Shown: piece after piece, positions 58,678 through 64,000 of the stretch | Numbering within the stretch: position 1 is the stretch's first letter | Layout: every line of letters begins with the position of its first letter | NCBI RefSeq assembly: GCF_020921035.1 | Contig: NC_063156.1 | Span: forward strand, 1,302,001 to 1,366,000 | Direction of reading: 5' to 3' | Source of the DNA: Rhodamnia argentea | Taxonomy: Eukaryota > Streptophyta > Magnoliopsida > Myrtales > Myrtaceae | DNA length: 64,000 bases | Position numbers and translations under genes: made by a program | Notes under the pieces: generated by a model | The model's database searches: none | Told to the model about the DNA's origin: nothing | The model's input: only the letters and a program-made list of their open reading frames with translations

Positions 58678-61647
58678 TTACGCTCTTCTCAGTCTCCTCC
58701 TCAACTCGGCTACCTTCACTGCAACAATCACGTACGCCATGTCTATTTTACGATCCGCATAGTTGAAGTACGCATGTCTCCAATTCTTCTTGTAGACCAA
58801 ACCGCCAACGACTCCCCAAAACCCTGTTGCAAACCCAAGCATTATGACTAAGTAGAACATTACCTTCTCAAGCTTACCCTCTTCAATGTTATCTTCTTCC
58901 CACGCTTGAGGAGCCTCTGCATAGGGGCATTTCTTTTGTAGAGGATCGCCACAAAGTAGAGGATTGTCGGCATAAATGGAAGGATCATTAAGTGTCTGGA
59001 TTTGCTTTCCTCTCGGAATTGGCCCGATGAAGTTGTTGTGCGACAGGTTGAGGTACGCTAGATATGTCAATGCTGAAATGCCCTGCGGAATCATTCCTGA
59101 GAGGAGATTGCTGGAAAGATCAAGAGACTCGAGTGACTTCATATCCCCAATGCCAATAGGAATGCCTCCGGAGAGAAGGTTGTGCGACAAGTTCAAACCA
59201 TGCAATCCCGAGAGGAAAGCGAATTCTTCGGGGATCAACCCATTCAAGTGGTTGCTCGAGAGATCCAAATTGACCGCAAGTAGCAAGTCAATTTTAGTGT
59301 ATTCATTGTGTCTTCCCTTCATGATCTCAACCACATGCTCTTGATTCGAATCGAAAAAAGGATTCGCTATTGCCGGCAATGGAGATGCAGATGGAGATGA
59401 CCCGATATAGATAGGAGAGGGGGCCACAAATTCAGGTATATTGTCTCGATTGAAGTATTTCATGCCTTTCATATAGCCAAGACACCGTGGGATAGTTCCT
59501 GTCAAATTGTTTGCTGCCAAATCCAGTATTTGCAATCTTGGGAGCGAGCAGAGTTGCGAAGGGATGCTGCCAGTAAAACTGTTCTCTCTTAGCCTTAGGA
59601 TCATCAACAAATCAAAGCTTTTGCTTAGCCATGTCGGGATGCTTCCGGAGAAGTTATTCTCTCCAAGGTCTAAGACTATTAGAGTTGTGCAGTGGCTCAA
59701 ATTTAGAGGAAGCTCCCCATTGAGATGATTTCCATTCAAGTGTAGGGTTGAAAGTTGATGTGAGGATCCAATTGAGCTTGGAATTACTCCGGATAAATTA
59801 TTGAACGACAATGTCAAGTGAAACAAGCGAAAACCCTCCCAACAGTTGGGAATACTGCCAGATAGCGAATTATTGCCAAGATTCAAATTGAAGAACCCCC
59901 CTTCACATAAGGATGATGGCAAAGTGCCATTGATATGGTTATCATTGAGGTATAGAAATGCCAGGTTCATCCCACTAATATTGGTTGGAAGAGGTCCAGA
60001 GATGAAGTTGTGGGAGAGATCTAACACGGAACACTCAGAAGACATGCTTGGCAAGGGTCCGGTAATTTGATTGTGCGAGAGATTGAACTCCCTGAATGTC
60101 ATGTTGCCAAACCATTTAGGTAGAGCCCCAAATATTGATGCATTTGAGAGAGATATAACCTGAACTTCCACTTGTGTCCGCATCCACAGGGGAAATGTAT
60201 TTCTGAATTTACAGGAATCCATCCGAATGAAGTTAAGTTGAAAAGGTGGTATCCAGCCATGTTCTGCCTTAAAAGTCAAGTTATTATTGGCACTAATATG
60301 CAAATACTTTAGCCTCGTCAAATTAGAAAAATGAATTTCCGAAATCACTCCTCCCAGAGAATTGATATAGAGAGAAAGAACCGAAAGATGGGAAAGTTTC
60401 CCAAAATCATCAGGTATAGTACCGCTCAAATGATTACTGCTAAGATGCAACTCTTGTAAAGCCCGCAGATGCCCTAATGAGGCAGGAATATGCCCCGAGA
60501 ATTGATTGCAAGAAAGATCTAACCATGCCAATGATGACAACTCACCTAATGATGATGGAATGGTCCCATTCAATTGATTATGTGAAAGATCAAGTGTTCC
60601 CACTAAGCTATTAGCGATGACCATTGATGAGTTCCCCTGGGACGTCGAGATCTCTCCACCGAGTTGGTTATAACCCAAATACAATGATTTGAGGTACTTC
60701 TTACTCTTCAAGAATGAGAATAAGCCTCCCTCAATGCTGTGAAAAAGATTATACTCAAGATTGAGATGAACAAGGCTTGGAAGCTTGTCAAACCACATGG
60801 GAATCGAAGAGCCGAAAGAGTTCCCCGAAAGATCAAGATGTTGAAGAGAAGTCATGTTTTGGAATACAACATTTGCGATGGGACCTTTGAGAAAATTATA
60901 TGAAAGATCAAGATATTGAAGATGAACAAGAGAAGTGGAATTGGCCGAAAGATGATAATTGAGAAGTCCGCAAACTGATAAGCTCAAATGTGATAAGGAT
61001 GGGAGCATGCCAATCATATGCATGAGGTCTCTTGCTCTGGCAATCTTTAAGAAACTCATGTCGAGATAATTTAGTGACTGAAGATGAGAAATCCATCGGG
61101 TATCGTCAACAACCAAATTTCCATAATAATCATGAAGATCAAGGACTTCCAATTTTGTGAGGTTTCCCAATTCTTGAGGAACCGTTCCATGGAAGTTACC
61201 AAATGACAAATCGAGGTACCTCAATTGTTTCATCGATCCGAGAAATGCTGGGATCCGTTCCCCCTCGAAATTGATCCCACTTAAGTCCAAGCATTTCAAG
61301 TATCTCAAGTTGAGCAAAGAAGAGTTCAACTTACCAGCTACGGAGAGGATCCTGTCGGGGAGAACATAACCATAATCGACTCTTGCAACTTCAGGTAATA
61401 ATTGAAGCTCGATGACATGAGCATATAATCTATCACAAGTGACTCCTTTCCATCTGCAACAATCTTCGCCTTTCCAAGAAGAAAGCGATCCGTGTGGATC
61501 TGAGAGGATTTGTCTAAGCTGGAGTAGAGCCTTTCTTTCATGCTCTACGCACATGGATGTGGAATTTCTGCAGAAGCATACAGGCAAGTCATCCAAAATA
61601 AGCAATAGGGTTACTAGGGCAAGCACTTGGAAACAAAATCTCCCCAT
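58678..61647 (-). CDS. LRR receptor-like protein, EIX1/EIX2 type
   Basis: A single exon encodes 989 aa. Residues 1-26 are a signal peptide (MGRFCFQVLALVTLLLILDD). The LRRNT cap follows (CVEHERKALLQLRQILSDPH, then DCCRWKGVTC). About 27-30 plant-type LRRs (LxxLxxLxLSxNxLxGxIP) run to about residue 880, interrupted by an island near 715-795 that contains GRHNEYTKIDLLLAVNLDLS. After the C-terminal cap (LLCGDPLQKKCP) and an acidic juxtamembrane stretch come one membrane helix (about 929-951, FYLVIMLGFATGFWGVVGGL) and a 38-residue tail without a kinase. This is the architecture of cell-surface immune receptors that bind fungal xylanase and similar elicitors and signal through SOBIR1/BAK1. Ligand specificity cannot be read. 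A degenerate tandem copy lies downstream, and a TATA box is 74-81 bases upstream. Confidence 0.93.
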   Translation of the reverse strand: MGRFCFQVLALVTLLLILDDLPVCFCRNSTSMCVEHERKALLQLRQILSDPHGSLSSWKGEDCCRWKGVTCDRLYAHVIELQLLPEVARVDYGYVLPDRILSVAGKLNSSLLNLRYLKCLDLSGINFEGERIPAFLGSMKQLRYLDLSFGNFHGTVPQELGNLTKLEVLDLHDYYGNLVVDDTRWISHLQSLNYLDMSFLKIARARDLMHMIGMLPSLSHLSLSVCGLLNYHLSANSTSLVHLQYLDLSYNFLKGPIANVVFQNMTSLQHLDLSGNSFGSSIPMWFDKLPSLVHLNLEYNLFHSIEGGLFSFLKSKKYLKSLYLGYNQLGGEISTSQGNSSMVIANSLVGTLDLSHNQLNGTIPSSLGELSSLAWLDLSCNQFSGHIPASLGHLRALQELHLSSNHLSGTIPDDFGKLSHLSVLSLYINSLGGVISEIHFSNLTRLKYLHISANNNLTFKAEHGWIPPFQLNFIRMDSCKFRNTFPLWMRTQVEVQVISLSNASIFGALPKWFGNMTFREFNLSHNQITGPLPSMSSECSVLDLSHNFISGPLPTNISGMNLAFLYLNDNHINGTLPSSLCEGGFFNLNLGNNSLSGSIPNCWEGFRLFHLTLSFNNLSGVIPSSIGSSHQLSTLHLNGNHLNGELPLNLSHCTTLIVLDLGENNFSGSIPTWLSKSFDLLMILRLRENSFTGSIPSQLCSLPRLQILDLAANNLTGTIPRCLGYMKGMKYFNRDNIPEFVAPSPIYIGSSPSASPLPAIANPFFDSNQEHVVEIMKGRHNEYTKIDLLLAVNLDLSSNHLNGLIPEEFAFLSGLHGLNLSHNLLSGGIPIGIGDMKSLESLDLSSNLLSGMIPQGISALTYLAYLNLSHNNFIGPIPRGKQIQTLNDPSIYADNPLLCGDPLQKKCPYAEAPQAWEEDNIEEGKLEKVMFYLVIMLGFATGFWGVVGGLVYKKNWRHAYFNYADRKIDMAYVIVAVKVAELRRRLRRA

Positions 61648-61720
61648 GAGCAGTGAGGGAGGAAAATAGATTTACGCTTTAGAGAGTTGGTTTGAGGGTT
61701 CTCTATTGAAACCCAGATCA

Positions 61721-61728
61721 CTTATATA
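61721..61728 (-). promoter_or_regulatory. TATA box of the RLP gene
   Basis: TATATAAG on the minus strand, about 75 bases before the start codon. Confidence 0.65.
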
Positions 61729-61914
61729 GAAGGGGAGGGAGAAATTAGTGCTAGTCTACTTGGAAGCGAGAGCAGCACCATTTAGGAATTGTGGTGAATT
61801 CTGTCCCGGCTTTTGTACTACCGGACACGGACCAAGTCAAAGTCTTTTGGGTCCTGATTCCAAGTCATTAATCATACAAGGTTGTTTCTCCATTTAAATG
61901 TGAGAAAAGTATTC

Positions 61915-62465
61915 AAAAAAAAAAAGTCTTAAATATATTGCATTTGTATCAGTTCAGCCATAGACCTATTGTATTTGTGTCAATTCAATCCTAAACATTT
62001 TGCATTTGCGCTGAGTTGAGTCTACCGACCAATTTTGACTGGAAATCACCGACATGGACGCCGGTTGTCTTATGCGGCAATGTTAGCGCTCATGTTGATA
62101 TTTTTTATTATTTTTATTTTTGTTTTACTTTTTTCTTCTTTATTTTACTATATACTTTTTTCCATTGAGGGTTGCCGTCTCTCGCCTGGGGTCGGAGGTG
62201 GTCAGCCGGTGGCCCTCATCGGCCTTCAAACAAAAAAAAATACATAAAATAAAGAGAAAAAGAGAAAAAAAAATCAAAAATATATTAAAAATATATAATA
62301 TTAAAAAATATCTAAGTTGCAGCCAGTCGTGCCACGTGGGATGATCGGCGTCCACGTCAATGATTTCCAGCCAAAATGGGCCGGATGGACCGAATTGACA
62401 CAAATATAAAATATTTATAATTGAATTGGTACTAATGCAATAAGTTTATAACTTTTTTGACGTTT
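61915..62465. mobile_element. GC-cored inverted-repeat element, copy 3
   Basis: The left arm has 'tgcatttgtatcagttca', a duplicate of that word, and 'ccaattttgactggaaatca'. The right arm, inverted, has 'tgatttccagccaaaatgg' and 'ttgacacaaatataaaata'. The GC-rich core is at 62165-62225, flanked by T-rich and A-rich tracts. Arms contain 'gccacgtggg' and 'gtccacgtc' words. Confidence 0.65.
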
Positions 62466-62754
62466 TTCTCTCTAAATATGTGTATGTGAATTTACTATCT
62501 ATTTCATGGAAAAATCTTAACTAAGTTACCAATCTTGAAATTCATCGGCGTGTTAAAGTCGCTACGTGAAATAGTAACTAGGTAATACTATCAATTGCTT
62601 CGTTTAGCTCTATACTTTCAAGGTGGCACTTTGTTTCTTTCACATCTCTCCTGCGTGGCCCTCAACATTATATCTTGTGGAAGCCCCGCAAGACCCACAA
62701 GCACCAAGTCTAAGTCTTGAGGTCCATGTCCTCTTTCTAACAGATCATTTTTCT

Positions 62755-63080
62755 CCAGATTTTTTTGTGCCCATATTTATCCGGTTGCATTTATTTGTTT
62801 TGGCCAAAAATCCATGACGAGGTGCGGCCGGCACTGACGCTGATCATTTTTAATAATGTTTTACATTTCTTTCGAACTTATATTTATTTATTTTCTGTTC
62901 TTTCTCTTTCAGGGCTAGCCACGTAGCATTAGCAATTTCTAGCCAAAATTGGCCAGATTAACTGAATTTGCACAAATATAAAAGGTTTGAGACTCAATTG
63001 ACAAAAAATATATATAATTAAATTGGCATACTCACAACAAATTTAGAATTTTTTTTTATAATTTTCCTAAAAAAAAATTT
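62755..63080. mobile_element. GC-cored inverted-repeat element, copy 4 (internally deleted)
   Basis: The left arm has 'ttttggccaaaaatccatga' and 'gaggtgcggccggcactgac'. The right arm has 'agccacgtagcattagcaat', 'ccaaaattggccagattaac' and 'gcacaaatataaaaggttt'. The GC core is nearly gone. Confidence 0.6.
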
Positions 63081-63441
63081 CTTAACATCTTTATCAAGGG
63101 ATAGCACCCACATCCACGCGCTTTAGTGGGGCTGGACCAACAGCATTGTTGTGGAAAACTAAGGCGTGGCCAAGTTGTGCAGTGAAAGACCCGGAAGCAC
63201 CAAGTCATGACTTGAGTCCATGCCGTTATCTCCTCCTACGACTTTGGCCTAGATTCACTTCATCCACTTGCATTTCTCTTGGATAAATGAAAATCCTAAC
63301 ATGATTTTAATGGGCTGGACTTTCTCTCTAGCTGTGTGTACATCAAGCAACTTCCAGGATAATACATGTTGATTGGTATCGATTCCTTTAATCATACACC
63401 TGACCCACCAAATAACATCAAATTCTAATTCCACCAAATCC

Positions 63442-63442
63442 C

Positions 63443-63501
<59 letters not shown>
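63442..63501. repeat. Compound (CT)n(CA)n microsatellite
   Basis: A CT run broken once by TT (63442-63480) leads straight into about ten CA units (63481-63501). Confidence 0.9.
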
Positions 63502-64000
63502 CTATCAATTTCGTGTTCTCAAGAAGCACGTCGACCTTTCTAAACCCCGTGTCGATGAGCTATCTAGCTCGAGAGATTGAGATTGAGAGAGGGAGAGGGA
63601 GGACAGCAATTGCTGGAGACTGTGGCAAGAGGGGGCAGCGATGGTGGCTAGGAGAAGGTGGGGTTGATCACCGGGGGTGGTGGATCGATAGAAACATGGC
63701 CTGGGAGGAGATGGAGAAGAGAATGGGAAAGTCAGCACGTCGGATCCAACAATCGAGAAACTAAGCATACGTGACGGTGTTATTATATATAGATAAGATC
63801 TCAGTTCAATCTTTTTGAAATATATCCCCCGAGTCGCTTGACTAACGTATTTACGGCATCACAGCCATGTTTTGCTCTGGTTTATTTCGTGTGTGAGTCC
63901 ACCCGTTCGTCTAGCTCCTCGTTTCATTCATGATCGGTGTTGCATGTGATAGGAAGTATTGGAATATATCACTTGACTTCGGATTTAAAAAAAATTCCAC
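63502..64000. other. Right-edge sequence, no gene supported
   Basis: Overlapping open frames at 63505-63768 (-) and 63513-63764 (+) follow the purine-rich composition; neither has a recognisable domain. Confidence 0.45.

Noticed and set aside
63505-63768. Overlapping open frames on both strands near the right edge
   Set aside because: They follow purine/pyrimidine-rich low-complexity sequence and match nothing recognisable.

Overview
The window is nuclear DNA from a eudicot plant. Genes are split by GT-AG introns, the spacers are AT-rich, and LTR retrotransposons, a SINE, LINE relics, a Pack-MULE-like element and many inverted-repeat elements fill the gaps. Several small elements with AT-rich arms and a GC-rich core suggest a woody eudicot, possibly Myrtales; that lineage guess is impression only.

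Layout. 1-14.9 kb is gene-poor and transposon-rich: a broken Copia gag running off the left edge, a 1.1 kb Mutator-type element with 10-bp target duplication and a captured coding-like segment, foldback elements, a degenerate 'TTACCAACTTT' repeat field, a LINE relic, and a short LTR element split by another insertion. 15.0-16.4 kb carries an R2R3-MYB gene of the LAF1/MYB18/MYB19/MYB45 type (+). Four genes follow, all on the minus strand: a divergent SEC22-like SNARE gene (20.1-21.6 kb, five exons), a group-1 remorin (22.3-23.9 kb, five exons, first intron apparently GC-AG), SHOC1 (30.1-35.7 kb, seven exons, a meiotic crossover factor) and a small HMA-domain protein (37.0-37.5 kb, three exons, the first only three codons). 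Between remorin and SHOC1 lie a cytochrome P450 exon relic and a 3.2 kb element whose inverted arms are built of tandem repeats. 41.3-50.9 kb is a young, nearly intact Athila-type Ty3/Gypsy element (minus) with nearly identical 1.3 kb LTRs and a TTAAC target duplication, disabled by one stop codon in reverse transcriptase. 51-58 kb is repeat-rich spacer. 58.0-61.7 kb holds a degenerate receptor-like-protein 3' fragment and an intact, intronless 989-residue LRR receptor-like protein of the EIX type (minus). The last 2.3 kb contains two more GC-cored inverted-repeat elements and microsatellites.

The genes do not form one pathway, but their order is informative. From memory of Arabidopsis gene numbers, MYB19, a SEC22-like gene and SHOC1 lie together on chromosome 5, and MYB45, a remorin and an HMA-domain gene lie together on chromosome 3. 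This window holds the combined set, as expected of the unfractionated ancestral block. I found no tRNA or rRNA gene and no CRISPR array. Exon coordinates were worked out by hand from splice signals, reading phase and family similarity.
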